From: an uncultured Clostridia bacterium
GTDB lineage: Bacteria; Bacillota; Clostridia; Oscillospirales; CAG-272
Assembly (NCBI GenBank): GCA_946404295.1
Contig: CAMJDE010000035.1
Location: 1 to 11,503 of the forward strand
Direction: 5' to 3'
Length of the DNA: 11,503 nucleotides
A program made the translations under genes and the position numbers. The notes under the pieces were generated by a model. The model had not been told where the DNA came from. It worked only from the letters and a program-made list of their open reading frames with translations, and ran no database searches. This document shows positions 1 to 8,301 of this stretch, piece after piece (position 1 is the stretch's first letter; the number at the start of each line of letters is the position of its first letter).

Positions 1-869
1 CGTCGTTCTCTCTGCAGTCGCTTCCCGGCACGGACTTTCCGAACCTTCCCGAACTGTCGGGGGACACCGGATTTTCGGTTTCCGCCGCCGTCCTGAAACG
101 GATGATCGGCAAAGTTCTGCATTCGATCGCCGAACAGGACAGCCGCCAGATGCTCTGCGGCGCTTATTTTACCGTTGAGGGCAAACGGATGGACATCGTT
201 TCCTGCGACGGCTATACGCTTTCCAAATGCCACGTGGAGAGCGATATTCAGGACATCGGCCGCATTTCGTCCACGCACTTCTCGTTCATCATTCCGGGTC
301 ACGCGCTGAACGAAATGATACGCATCCTGCCCGACAAGGACGAGGAGACCAAAATCTATCTGTCGCGCAAACACGCGATCATGGAACTGAAAGATATGGT
401 CTTCTTCACCCGGATGATCGACAGCGAGTATATGGATTATCAGCGTATCCTGCCGAAGGCGCAGGACATCTTCGTCAAGATCGACCGCGCCCGCCTGATG
501 GAAGGGCTGGAAAGAGCCAACCTCGTCGCCGAGGAAAAGATTCAGGGCAACGGCAAGTCCTACGTCAAAATCGAGATCAAGGGCAACACCTTCAGTCTCT
601 CGTCCAACTCGGTCAACGGCTACGTTTACGACGAAATGGAGTGTGAACACGAGGGCGACGACATCGCGATCGGCTTCAACTGCCGGTTCTTGATCAACAG
701 CATCCGCGCGGCGGAAGGCAAACGGATCTATATGACCCTGAAGAGCCCGACCCAATCGATCACGATTGAACCGGTCGAGGGAGAATGGGACGAAAAGGAC
801 GGCTTCCGTTACTTCTATATGATCCTGCCGGTCCGGATGAACGAGCAGCCGACGGCGGAAGAAGAATAA
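1..869 (+). CDS. dnaN: DNA polymerase III beta subunit (sliding clamp), 3' part
   Basis: This is the C-terminal 288 residues of the beta clamp, the ring that tethers DNA polymerase III to DNA. The reading frame is open from position 3 to the TAA at 867-869, and the ATG at 102 is internal. Compared with the usual length of about 366 residues, some 80 N-terminal residues lie outside the window. What is visible covers most of domain 2 (SVSAAVLKRMIG, then a VSCDGYTLSKC stretch matching the family's 'TDGHRLA' region) and all of domain 3, ending in the diagnostic FYMILPVRM followed by a short acidic tail (NEQPTAEEE). recF follows after 24 nt with its own ribosome binding site, as in many Firmicutes origin regions. 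Nothing looks broken; the truncation is only the window edge. Confidence 0.97.
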   Translation, partial: SFSLQSLPGTDFPNLPELSGDTGFSVSAAVLKRMIGKVLHSIAEQDSRQMLCGAYFTVEGKRMDIVSCDGYTLSKCHVESDIQDIGRISSTHFSFIIPGHALNEMIRILPDKDEETKIYLSRKHAIMELKDMVFFTRMIDSEYMDYQRILPKAQDIFVKIDRARLMEGLERANLVAEEKIQGNGKSYVKIEIKGNTFSLSSNSVNGYVYDEMECEHEGDDIAIGFNCRFLINSIRAAEGKRIYMTLKSPTQSITIEPVEGEWDEKDGFRYFYMILPVRMNEQPTAEEE

Positions 870-893
870 AAACCGACCGAGGGGGGCGGCAAC

Positions 894-2009
894 GTGAACC
901 TCACGACCCTGACGGCACAGAACTACCGCAATATCGCGAACGCGAAAATGACCTTCGTTCCCGGCGTCAATCTGCTTTACGGGCAAAACGCGCAGGGTAA
1001 GACCAACGCGCTCGAATGTATCTACCTTTTTGCAAGGGGAAAAAGTTATCGCGGCGCGGGGGACGACAATTTGATCCGGTTCGGTGAAAAGGGGTTTCGC
1101 ATCGGGATCTCGTATCGGACGAACGCGGGTGAACAGACCCTTGAATACCGCTACTGGGAAGGGGCGCGCAAACGGCTCAAAAACGGCGCTCCCGTGCGGC
1201 TATCCGAGATGATCGGGCAATTCCGGGCGGTGCTGTTCTGTCCCGAACATCTGTCTCTTGTGAAGGGTTCTCCGCAGGAGCGGCGCGCGTTTCTCAATAT
1301 CGCGATCTCACAATGCCGACCGATCTACCTGAAACTCTGCGATGAATACAATAAGATCCTCGAGAACCGCAACTGTCTCTTAAAAGAGATCCAGAAGGGT
1401 TTTCGGTACGACCGCGAGGAACTCGAGAGCTGGACCGAACGGCTGTCGGACGTGGCGTCCGAGATCGCCTCGTATCGGATCGACTATCTGAAAAAACTCT
1501 CCACGCACGCCTCCGACCTGCTTGCCGACCTTTCGGGGGAGAAAGAAAAGATGACGCTCTCTTACGAGAGCGAGGCGGAAGGAGAGGGCGCCCGGGTGAT
1601 CCGGGACGCCTACAAAAAACTGTTTTCCGAAAACCTGACCCGCGAGATCGCGGCGGGCTGTACCCTCTTCGGGGTGCACCGCGACGATATCAACGTCCAG
1701 ATCAACAACCTGTCCGCCCGCGCTTTCGCGTCGCAGGGACAGCAGCGCTCGGTCGTCCTCGCCCTGAAACTGGCGGAGGGCGAGGTCTGCCGCGACGAGA
1801 CCGGGGAGTATCCCGTCTTTCTCTTCGACGACGTGATGAGCGAACTCGACGAGACGAGAAGGGGCTACGTGCTCCGGGAGACGGGAAACCGACAGGTCAT
1901 CCTGACGGCTTGCGAATCGGGGGGTTTTGATCCCCGCGCGGTCAATATGATCGGCGTTTCGGATGGCGTTTTCACCGAAGAAAAGCCGAACGGAGGACAA
2001 TCGACGTGA
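894..2009 (+). CDS. recF: DNA replication and repair protein RecF
   Basis: RecF is an SMC/ABC-like ATPase that, with RecO and RecR, loads RecA at single-strand gaps and stalled forks. The protein has 371 residues, normal for the family. Seen in the sequence: Walker A GQNAQGKT at residues 30-37; a GVHRDD motif at 260-265 (the family usually has GPHRDD, so Val replaces Pro); the ABC signature region SQGQQRS at 280-286; and Walker B VFLFDDVMSELD at 308-319. The start is GTG at 894, preceded by a strong GAGGGGGG Shine-Dalgarno at 879-886, and the N-terminus MNLTTLTAQNYRN matches the family start. Its stop codon overlaps the start of remB, implying translational coupling. Confidence 0.97.
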   Translation: MNLTTLTAQNYRNIANAKMTFVPGVNLLYGQNAQGKTNALECIYLFARGKSYRGAGDDNLIRFGEKGFRIGISYRTNAGEQTLEYRYWEGARKRLKNGAPVRLSEMIGQFRAVLFCPEHLSLVKGSPQERRAFLNIAISQCRPIYLKLCDEYNKILENRNCLLKEIQKGFRYDREELESWTERLSDVASEIASYRIDYLKKLSTHASDLLADLSGEKEKMTLSYESEAEGEGARVIRDAYKKLFSENLTREIAAGCTLFGVHRDDINVQINNLSARAFASQGQQRSVVLALKLAEGEVCRDETGEYPVFLFDDVMSELDETRRGYVLRETGNRQVILTACESGGFDPRAVNMIGVSDGVFTEEKPNGGQST

Positions 2010-2278
2010 TGTATCTGCATATCGGGAACCAGGAGACCGTACGGGTCCGGGATCTGGTCGCCTTCTTCGATTTTGACTCGATGACCGTCGCGTCGATCTC
2101 CCGCCGGTTTCTATCCGCGTGCGAAAAGAAAAACATGATCTCCGACTGCACGGGGGGCGAGATCCCGCGCAGCGTGCTTCTGGTCTCGGACGCGAAAACC
2201 AAAGAGACCCGCATCCTCTTCTCTCTGCTTTCAACCGCGGCGCTCCGCGCGCGGCTCGACGGCGGAACAAACGACTGA
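2009..2278 (+). CDS. remB: Extracellular matrix regulator RemB family (DUF370)
   Basis: This small protein of 89 residues belongs to the RemA/RemB (DUF370) family; the Bacillus homologue RemB (YaaB) lies at the same place between recF and gyrB and has been linked to biofilm matrix gene control. The N-terminus MYLHIGNQETVRVRDLVAFFD, the central SRRFLSACEKKNMI stretch and the PRSVLLVSD block followed by a 'LFSLLSTAALRAR' end match the family pattern. Two starts are possible: GTG at 2006, 8 nt after the GGAGGA at 1992-1997, or ATG at 2009, which shares its A with the recF stop. I prefer 2009 because family members begin MYLH. DNA binding here is inferred from RemA and not visible in the sequence. 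Confidence 0.88.
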   Translation: MYLHIGNQETVRVRDLVAFFDFDSMTVASISRRFLSACEKKNMISDCTGGEIPRSVLLVSDAKTKETRILFSLLSTAALRARLDGGTND

Positions 2279-2315
2279 CAAGTAAACGGTATCATATCGA
2301 AAGGAAGAAACGACC

Positions 2316-4271
2316 ATGACCGATGAAATGAAGGAACTCGAGACCGCAGCCGAGGAGGCAGACCTCGAACCGAAAGAGTACGAGGACGGTAACATCCGGG
2401 TACTGGAGGGGTTGGAGGCGGTCCGGAAGCGCCCCGGAATGTATATCGGGACGACCTCCGCAGGCGGGCTTCACCACCTCGTTTACGAGATCGTCGACAA
2501 CGCGATCGACGAGGTGCAGTCGGGGGTCTGCGACACGGTGCGCGTCACGCTCAATCCCGACGGCTCGGTCACGGTCAAGGACAACGGGCGCGGCATCCCG
2601 GGCGGTATCAACCCGCAGACCGGGCTTCCCACGCTCGAAGTCGTTTATACGAAACTGCACGCGGGCGGTAAGTTCGGCGACGGCGGCTACAAGGTCGCCG
2701 GGGGTCTGCACGGCGTCGGCGCGTCGGTCGCGAACGCGCTCTCCGAGTGGATGGAGGTCGTTTCCTGCCACAACGGACAGCGGTATTCCGAGCGGTTTGC
2801 GCGCGGCGAGGTCGCCCGTCCCTTCGCCTGTGAAGGCGAGACCGAGGATCACGGCGTCAGCGTTACGTTTAAACCCGACGGCGAGATCTTCGAGGTGCTT
2901 GAGTTCGACTACGACACGCTGCTCAACCGGATGCGGGAGCAGGCGTTTCTGAACGCCGGGGTGCGGATCATCCTCGAGGACACCCGCCCCGAAATGGAGC
3001 GGAGCGACGACCTGCATTACGAGGGCGGCATCGCGAGCTACGTCGATTACCTGAACACCTTAAAGCATTGCGAACGCATCCACCCCGACATCATCTATAT
3101 GACGACCGGGAAGGCGCTGCCCTCCGCCGAGGTCGCGATCCAGTACAACGACAGTTACAACGAAACGGTCATCAGTTTCGCCAACAGTATGACGACGATT
3201 GAGGGCGGTACGCACGAGACCGGGTTCCGCTCGGCGCTGACAAGGGTGTTGAACGATTACGCCCGCCGGATCGGGGCGCTGAAAGACAGCGACAAGAACC
3301 TGTCGGGCGAGGACGTCCGCGAGGGGATCACCGCCGTCATCTCGATCAAGATGGAGGACGCGCAGTTCGAGTCGCAGACCAAATCCAAACTCGGCAACTC
3401 CGAGATCCGCACGCTCGTCGAGAATATGATGAACGTCAAACTCGCCGAGTACCTTGAAGAGAACCCCGCGTCGGGAAAACTGATCATCGAAAAGGCGCTC
3501 GCGGCGTCGCGCGCCCGCGAAGCCGCGCGGAAAGCCCGCGAAATGACGAGAAGAAAATCGGTGCTAGAGGGCTCGACCCTGCCCGGCAAACTCGCCGACT
3601 GTCAGGAACGGCGCACCGACCTGACCGAACTCTACCTCGTCGAGGGAGATTCGGCGGGCGGGTCTGCAAAGGACGGACGGGACAGCCGCTTCCAGGCGAT
3701 CCTGCCCTTGCGCGGTAAGGTTCTGAACGTCGAAAAAGCACGGCTCGACAAGGTCTACGCCAACCAGTCGCTGATCCCGATCATTCAGGCGCTCGGCTGC
3801 GGGATCGGCGAGGACTTTGATATCACGAAACTGCGTTACGGCAAGATCATCATTATGGCGGATGCCGACGTCGACGGTTCGCACATCCGGATCCTGCTGC
3901 TGACCTTCTTCTTCCGGCACATGAAACAATTGATCGAGGACGGTCACGTGTATCTCGCGCAGCCGCCGCTCTATAAGGTACACAGAGGAAAGATCGTCAA
4001 GTACGCCTTCAACGACGCCGAGCGCGACCGGATCATCGCCGAACTCGGGCCGACGTCGGAAGCCGAACGCTACAAAGGTCTCGGTGAAATGGACCCCGAA
4101 CAACTCTGGGAGACGACGATGGATCCGACCTACCGCACGCTCTTAAAAGTCGAGATCAACGACGCGATCGCCTGTGACGAGGCTTTCTCCGCCCTGATGG
4201 GCGATCAGGTCGAACCGCGTCGAGAATTCATTGAGAAAAACGCCAAGTTCGCCGTCAATCTGGATATCTGA
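2316..4271 (+). CDS. gyrB: DNA gyrase subunit B
   Basis: GyrB is the ATPase subunit of DNA gyrase, which introduces negative supercoils together with GyrA. The protein has 651 residues, typical for a Gram-positive type GyrB lacking the large enterobacterial insertion. GHKL ATPase motifs are present: EIVDNAIDE (58-66), DNGRGIP (89-95) and GGLHGVGASVANALS (129-143). The TOPRIM part shows EGDSAGG (443-449), PLRGK (464-468) and the metal-binding DADVDGSH (516-523). The C-terminus RREFIEKNAKFAVNLDI is the standard GyrB end. The ATG at 2316 follows AAGGAAG at 2301-2307. The first 20 residues form an acidic leader before the conserved core. gyrA follows after 29 nt, so the two subunits should be made together. 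Confidence 0.98.
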   Translation: MTDEMKELETAAEEADLEPKEYEDGNIRVLEGLEAVRKRPGMYIGTTSAGGLHHLVYEIVDNAIDEVQSGVCDTVRVTLNPDGSVTVKDNGRGIPGGINPQTGLPTLEVVYTKLHAGGKFGDGGYKVAGGLHGVGASVANALSEWMEVVSCHNGQRYSERFARGEVARPFACEGETEDHGVSVTFKPDGEIFEVLEFDYDTLLNRMREQAFLNAGVRIILEDTRPEMERSDDLHYEGGIASYVDYLNTLKHCERIHPDIIYMTTGKALPSAEVAIQYNDSYNETVISFANSMTTIEGGTHETGFRSALTRVLNDYARRIGALKDSDKNLSGEDVREGITAVISIKMEDAQFESQTKSKLGNSEIRTLVENMMNVKLAEYLEENPASGKLIIEKALAASRAREAARKAREMTRRKSVLEGSTLPGKLADCQERRTDLTELYLVEGDSAGGSAKDGRDSRFQAILPLRGKVLNVEKARLDKVYANQSLIPIIQALGCGIGEDFDITKLRYGKIIIMADADVDGSHIRILLLTFFFRHMKQLIEDGHVYLAQPPLYKVHRGKIVKYAFNDAERDRIIAELGPTSEAERYKGLGEMDPEQLWETTMDPTYRTLLKVEINDAIACDEAFSALMGDQVEPRREFIEKNAKFAVNLDI

Positions 4272-4300
4272 CCGAAGACTGTAAAGAGAAGGAAGAAAAG

Positions 4301-6919
4301 ATGGATAAGAAATCGTCCTACACGCCGGAAGACATCACGTTTCCGCAACAAAAAATTCTCGGACGGAATATGGAGAAGGAACTCAAGACGGCGTTCATCG
4401 AGTATTCGATGAGCGTCATCACGAGCCGCGCTCTTCCCGACGTCCGCGACGGAATGAAGCCGGGTCAGCGCCGCATCCTTTACGCGATGTACGAGGATCA
4501 CCTGACCTACGACAAACCTTTCCGCAAATCGGCGACCACCGTCGGTAACGTGCTGGGTCGCTATCATCCCCACGGCGACGCCGCGGTCTATCAGACGATG
4601 GTCCGTATGGCGCAGTCGTTCTCGCTCCGCTATCCCCTGATCGAGGGGCACGGCAACTTCGGTAACGTCGACGGCGACCCCGCCGCCGCCTACCGGTACA
4701 CCGAGGCGAGAATGAGCAAACTCGCCGATCAGATGATGGCGGATATCGAAAAGAACGTCGTCAACTTTCTCCCCAACTTCGACAACTCGCGCAAGGAGCC
4801 CGAGGTGCTTCCCTCGCGCTTCCCGAACCTCTTGGTCAACGGGTCGGTCGGTATCGCCGTCGGTATGGCGACCAACATTCCGCCTCACAACCTCCGCGAG
4901 GTGGTCGACGGGATCGTGTACCGGATGGACAATCCCGAATGTACCGTTCCCGAACTGATGGAATATATCAAGGGTCCCGACTTCCCGACCGCGGGGATCG
5001 TGTACGGCTCGCGCGGGATGCTCGACGCCTACTCGACCGGGCGCGGCAAGGTGATCGTCCGGGCGCGCGCGAAGATCGAGGACGATCAGCACCGGATCAT
5101 CGTGACCGAGATCCCCTACGCCGTCAACAAGAGCCAACTGATCGAAACGATGGCCAACCTGATCAACGACAAGAAGATCGAGGGGATCACGGGACTGCGC
5201 GACGAGTCGGGGCGCGACGGCATGCGGATCGTGATCGAATACCGCCGCGACGCCAACGGCGAGGTCATTCTGAACCAACTCTACAAGTACAGCCAACTGC
5301 AGGACACCTTCGCCGTCAATATGCTGATGCTGGTGAACGGCGAGCCGAAGATTCTGTCGCTTCCCGAGATCCTCGACCAGTATATCCTGTTCCAGGAGGG
5401 GATCATCGTCCGTCGGACGCAGTTCGATCTCGACCGGGCGCTGAAGGAAATGCACATCTACGAGGGCTATAAGATCGCGATCGACCACATCGACGAGATC
5501 ATCAAGATCATCAAGGCGAGTTCCTCGATCCCCGACGCGAAAGCCAACCTGATGGAGAGTTACGGTTTGACAGATCCGCAGGCGCAGGCGATCGTCGAAA
5601 TGACGCTCGGCAAACTGTCGGGACTGGAACGGCAGAAGGTCGAAGACCGGCTGCTGAAACTCGAAGAGACGGTCGCCGATCTGCAGGCGATCCTCTCCGA
5701 CGACGGGCGGGTGCGCGAGATCGTGAAGAACGAACTGATCTCAATGAAGGAAAAGTTCGGCGACGACCGGCGCACCGAACTGATCGAGGCGACCGACGAC
5801 ATCGACATCGAGGACCTGATCCCGCGGCATACCTGCGTTCTGACCGTGACGACCGGCGGCTACATCAAGCGGCAGCCCGCCGACACCTATTCGGCGCAGC
5901 ACCGCGGCGGCAAGGGCATTATCGGTATGGGACACAAGGAAGAGGACGACGTGGTCGACGTGATCGTCGCGAACAGCCACGCGCTCCTGATGTTCTTTAC
6001 CAACAAGGGACGGGTCTATACCAAGAAGACCTACCGCATCCCCGAGGCGGGACGTACCGCGAAGGGGACCAATATGGTCAACGTCCTCGACCTGACCGAG
6101 GGCGAGAACGTCACGGCGATCATCTCGATCGACGCCTTCACCGAGGGCGAATACCTGACGATGGTCACCAAGAAGGGCGTCATCAAGAAGACCCCGACCA
6201 AGGACTTCGAGTACCAGAGACGCTCGGGCAAGATCGCGATCACCCTCGACGAGGGCGACGACCTGCTCTTCGTCCGCAAGACCAAGGGCGACGACGACCT
6301 GATCCTCGCGACCCGAGGCGGATACGCCACCCGCTTCAGCGAGACGACCGTCCGTCCGATGGGACGCGGCGCGCGCGGCGTGCGCGGCATCCGGCTCGTG
6401 GGCGACGATTACGTGATCGGCGTGGCGCTGGTCGAAGAGGGCAAGCAGCTGCTCACGATCACCGACCGCGGCTTCGGAAAGCGGACCGAGTTCGACGACT
6501 TCCGCGTGCTGAAAAACAGAGGCGGGCAGGGCGTTACGGCGCACAACCTCAACGACAAGACCGGCAACCTCGCCGCGATCGCGGCGGTGTCCGAATCCGA
6601 CGATATCATGATGATCACCAACGACGGGACCATCATCCGGATCCCGGTCGCGGGCATCCCGATCTACTCGCGTTCGGCGGGCGGCGTCATCGTGATGCGG
6701 CTCTCCGAGGGCGCGGCGATCGTCAACCTGTCGCGCATCGAGCCGCAGGAGGAACTGGACGAGGAGATCACCGCCGACGAGACGACGGAGCATCCCGAAC
6801 TCTCCGAGAACGGCGAAGAGGCGCCCGACGCGGCGTCCGACGAACCCGCCGATACAGGGGCGGAAGAGCCGGAAGACGAAGCCGAAGAGGGCGAACCCGA
6901 CGAAAATGAAGAACTCTGA
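4301..6919 (+). CDS. gyrA: DNA gyrase subunit A
   Basis: GyrA is the DNA breakage-reunion subunit of gyrase. The protein has 872 residues. The winged-helix catalytic core contains the active-site tyrosine Y133 in AYRYTEARMSK (E. coli Y122, offset 11). The beta-pinwheel C-terminal domain carries a GyrA box QHRGGKG at 533-539, close to the consensus QRRGGKG, which supports gyrase over topoisomerase IV. In the quinolone-determining region the residues equivalent to E. coli Ser83 and Asp87 are Ala94 and Gln98. The last 59 residues (814-872) form an acidic tail with 29 Asp/Glu and no Lys/Arg. The ATG at 4301 lies 5 nt after GAAGGAAG at 4288-4295. The end overlaps the following lipoprotein gene by 14 nt. 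Confidence 0.98.
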   Translation: MDKKSSYTPEDITFPQQKILGRNMEKELKTAFIEYSMSVITSRALPDVRDGMKPGQRRILYAMYEDHLTYDKPFRKSATTVGNVLGRYHPHGDAAVYQTMVRMAQSFSLRYPLIEGHGNFGNVDGDPAAAYRYTEARMSKLADQMMADIEKNVVNFLPNFDNSRKEPEVLPSRFPNLLVNGSVGIAVGMATNIPPHNLREVVDGIVYRMDNPECTVPELMEYIKGPDFPTAGIVYGSRGMLDAYSTGRGKVIVRARAKIEDDQHRIIVTEIPYAVNKSQLIETMANLINDKKIEGITGLRDESGRDGMRIVIEYRRDANGEVILNQLYKYSQLQDTFAVNMLMLVNGEPKILSLPEILDQYILFQEGIIVRRTQFDLDRALKEMHIYEGYKIAIDHIDEIIKIIKASSSIPDAKANLMESYGLTDPQAQAIVEMTLGKLSGLERQKVEDRLLKLEETVADLQAILSDDGRVREIVKNELISMKEKFGDDRRTELIEATDDIDIEDLIPRHTCVLTVTTGGYIKRQPADTYSAQHRGGKGIIGMGHKEEDDVVDVIVANSHALLMFFTNKGRVYTKKTYRIPEAGRTAKGTNMVNVLDLTEGENVTAIISIDAFTEGEYLTMVTKKGVIKKTPTKDFEYQRRSGKIAITLDEGDDLLFVRKTKGDDDLILATRGGYATRFSETTVRPMGRGARGVRGIRLVGDDYVIGVALVEEGKQLLTITDRGFGKRTEFDDFRVLKNRGGQGVTAHNLNDKTGNLAAIAAVSESDDIMMITNDGTIIRIPVAGIPIYSRSAGGVIVMRLSEGAAIVNLSRIEPQEELDEEITADETTEHPELSENGEEAPDAASDEPADTGAEEPEDEAEEGEPDENEEL

Positions 6920-7601
6920 CGCGACCCGCCGGGCGTTTGCCCGGCGGATCTTCGGTAGGACGGCGGCGTTGCTCCTCGCTTTCACCCTGCTGTTTGCCCT
7001 GCTCTCCTGCGGCGAAAAACCGATCGAACCCGCCGACGAGGGCGAGGTGATCGCGGCGGCGGAAGAGTTGGTCGCGAAGGCGAGCCCCTGGATCCGGCTC
7101 TTCTTCACCGAGGGCGGGATGCCGTTCCTTGCAGACGGACGGACGGTCGGCGTTTACCGCGAGGTCGACGGCGCCGAGATGGAAAAACGCGGGTTCGCAC
7201 GGCTGTCCGACTTGAAAAAGTTCGAGAAAACGGTGTTCAGCCCGTCGATGTGCGAGCGTTTCGACGCCGTGCTGTTTTCGGGCGGCGCCGGATGGAACGC
7301 CGCTCTGATCGAGAACACGGAAACCGACTATTCGACGGGTGAGAGGCAAACGGTCTTTCTCTGCTTCCTCGCGTCGCCCGACGAACTGCCGATGCTTCCG
7401 GGCGCGGAGGCGACCTTCGATTTTGACCGCGCGACCGTCTCCGACAACCGCGGCGACCGCGCGAAGGTGACGGTCCCGGCGACGGGCGTCGGTGAAAACG
7501 AGGGCAAAACCGTTGACAAGACCTTCGATCTTCGCAAGATCGACGGGGTCTGGTATCTGGACAATTATCCGAACGTCGTTTTTCCGAAAGGGGAGAATTG
7601 A
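6906..7601 (+). CDS. Putative lipoprotein of unknown function
   Basis: The product is a 231-residue predicted lipoprotein that I cannot assign to a known function. The N-terminus has basic residues (RR at 8-9, RR at 13-14, R18), a hydrophobic stretch at 20-33 and a lipobox LLSC with the acylated cysteine at 35, so it should be anchored to the outer face of the membrane. The mature part is soluble and mixed alpha/beta in character. Its end (VDKTFDLRKIDGVWYLDNYP) resembles the last strand of NTF2-like or similar small lipoprotein domains, but this is a weak resemblance. The ATG at 6906 lies within the end of gyrA (14-nt overlap) with only a distant GAGGG at 6887-6891, so translation probably depends on coupling to gyrA. 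The HTH gene follows after 28 nt. Confidence 0.8.
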   Translation: MKNSDATRRAFARRIFGRTAALLLAFTLLFALLSCGEKPIEPADEGEVIAAAEELVAKASPWIRLFFTEGGMPFLADGRTVGVYREVDGAEMEKRGFARLSDLKKFEKTVFSPSMCERFDAVLFSGGAGWNAALIENTETDYSTGERQTVFLCFLASPDELPMLPGAEATFDFDRATVSDNRGDRAKVTVPATGVGENEGKTVDKTFDLRKIDGVWYLDNYPNVVFPKGEN

Positions 7602-7629
7602 CGCGAGCGGAACGGGGGAGGAGGACGCG

Positions 7630-8163
7630 ATGACCTTTTCACAAAAACTGATCGCCCTGCGGCGGCGAGACGGGCTGACCCAGACGGGACTGGCGCGCGC
7701 GGTCGGCGTGACAAGACAGGCGGTCTACCTCTGGGAGAAGGGGCTCTCCTATCCCGAAGCCGAGGCGCTGCTTGCGCTCCGGCGGCTCTTCGGCGTGTCG
7801 ATCGACGCCCTGCTCGTGGAGGAAATCGTCCTCGACGCGGGCGCCGAAGCGGGACCGACGCCGCCGCGCGCAGCCCGAAAAGCAGAACGAACAACGGCGC
7901 GCCCCGCCGAGTCGGAACGCCGAGAAACGGCAGAGGAAGCGATCGAAAACAAGCGTTTTGAAGCCGAAAACGAAAAAACCCCCGTCGAAAATGCCGAAAT
8001 CGGCGACCCGCCAGCAGACGCCGCGGAGGAACCCGCCCTTGAACCGACCCCGAAACACGAGCCGCAAAGCGCCCCGCTGCGGGCGAAGGTCGAGCCGTCG
8101 AGGAAGATGAAGAGCGGGTCGCTCCTTGATCTCTTCGGGGCGTTCTGGAAACGGAAAAAATAA
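7630..8163 (+). CDS. XRE-family helix-turn-helix regulator with charged tail
   Basis: The protein has 177 residues. Residues 1-65 form a Cro/C1-type helix-turn-helix domain, with LTQTGLARAVGVTRQAVYLW (16-35) as the recognition unit, followed by a YPEAEALLALRRLFGVSIDAL stretch typical of XRE proteins. Residues 66-160 are low in hydrophobic residues and rich in Ala, Glu, Pro and Arg, hence probably disordered. The protein ends in an aromatic and basic patch (LLDLFGAFWKRKK, 165-177). The chosen ATG at 7630 sits 5 nt after GGGGGAGGAGG at 7614-7624; the frame is open further upstream to an ATG at 7492, but that would overlap the lipoprotein by over 100 nt and has no matching ribosome binding site. 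It is probably cotranscribed with the lipoprotein. The target is unknown; no ligand or oligomerisation domain is recognisable. Confidence 0.87.
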   Translation: MTFSQKLIALRRRDGLTQTGLARAVGVTRQAVYLWEKGLSYPEAEALLALRRLFGVSIDALLVEEIVLDAGAEAGPTPPRAARKAERTTARPAESERRETAEEAIENKRFEAENEKTPVENAEIGDPPADAAEEPALEPTPKHEPQSAPLRAKVEPSRKMKSGSLLDLFGAFWKRKK

Positions 8164-8171
8164 GGAAAATT

Positions 8172-8253
8172 CCCGACCCGGCTGCATAAAGCGGACGGCG
8201 TCGGGCAAAACTCGGAAAACGACCCCCGCCCCGACCCGGGCGACGGGGGATCG
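8172..8253 (+). other. Two consecutive GC-rich hairpins without U-tract
   Basis: The 138-nt gap between the HTH gene and the next gene holds two inverted repeats. The first pairs CCCGAC (8172-8177) with GTCGGG (8200-8205), extended by CCG (8178-8180) with CGG (8196-8198) and GCT with AGC. The second pairs CGACCCCCG (8220-8228) with CGGGGG-A-TCG (8244-8253), with an inner CCCG/CGGG stem at 8230-8240. Neither is followed by a run of T, so they are not classical intrinsic terminators. They may be transcript-end or leader structures for the 8302 gene. I found no convincing -35/-10 promoter in the gap. Confidence 0.5.
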
Positions 8254-8301
8254 GAGAAGCATCTTTTCGCCTTCCTTTACATAGAGTTTTGGGAGGGGCG
8301 T

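Noticed and set aside
3661..3740. Arg in place of the E. coli GyrB Lys447 (PLRGK) as a possible quinolone-related change
   Set aside because: PLRGK is the normal form in Gram-positive GyrB, and the matching Asp in EGDSAGG is present.
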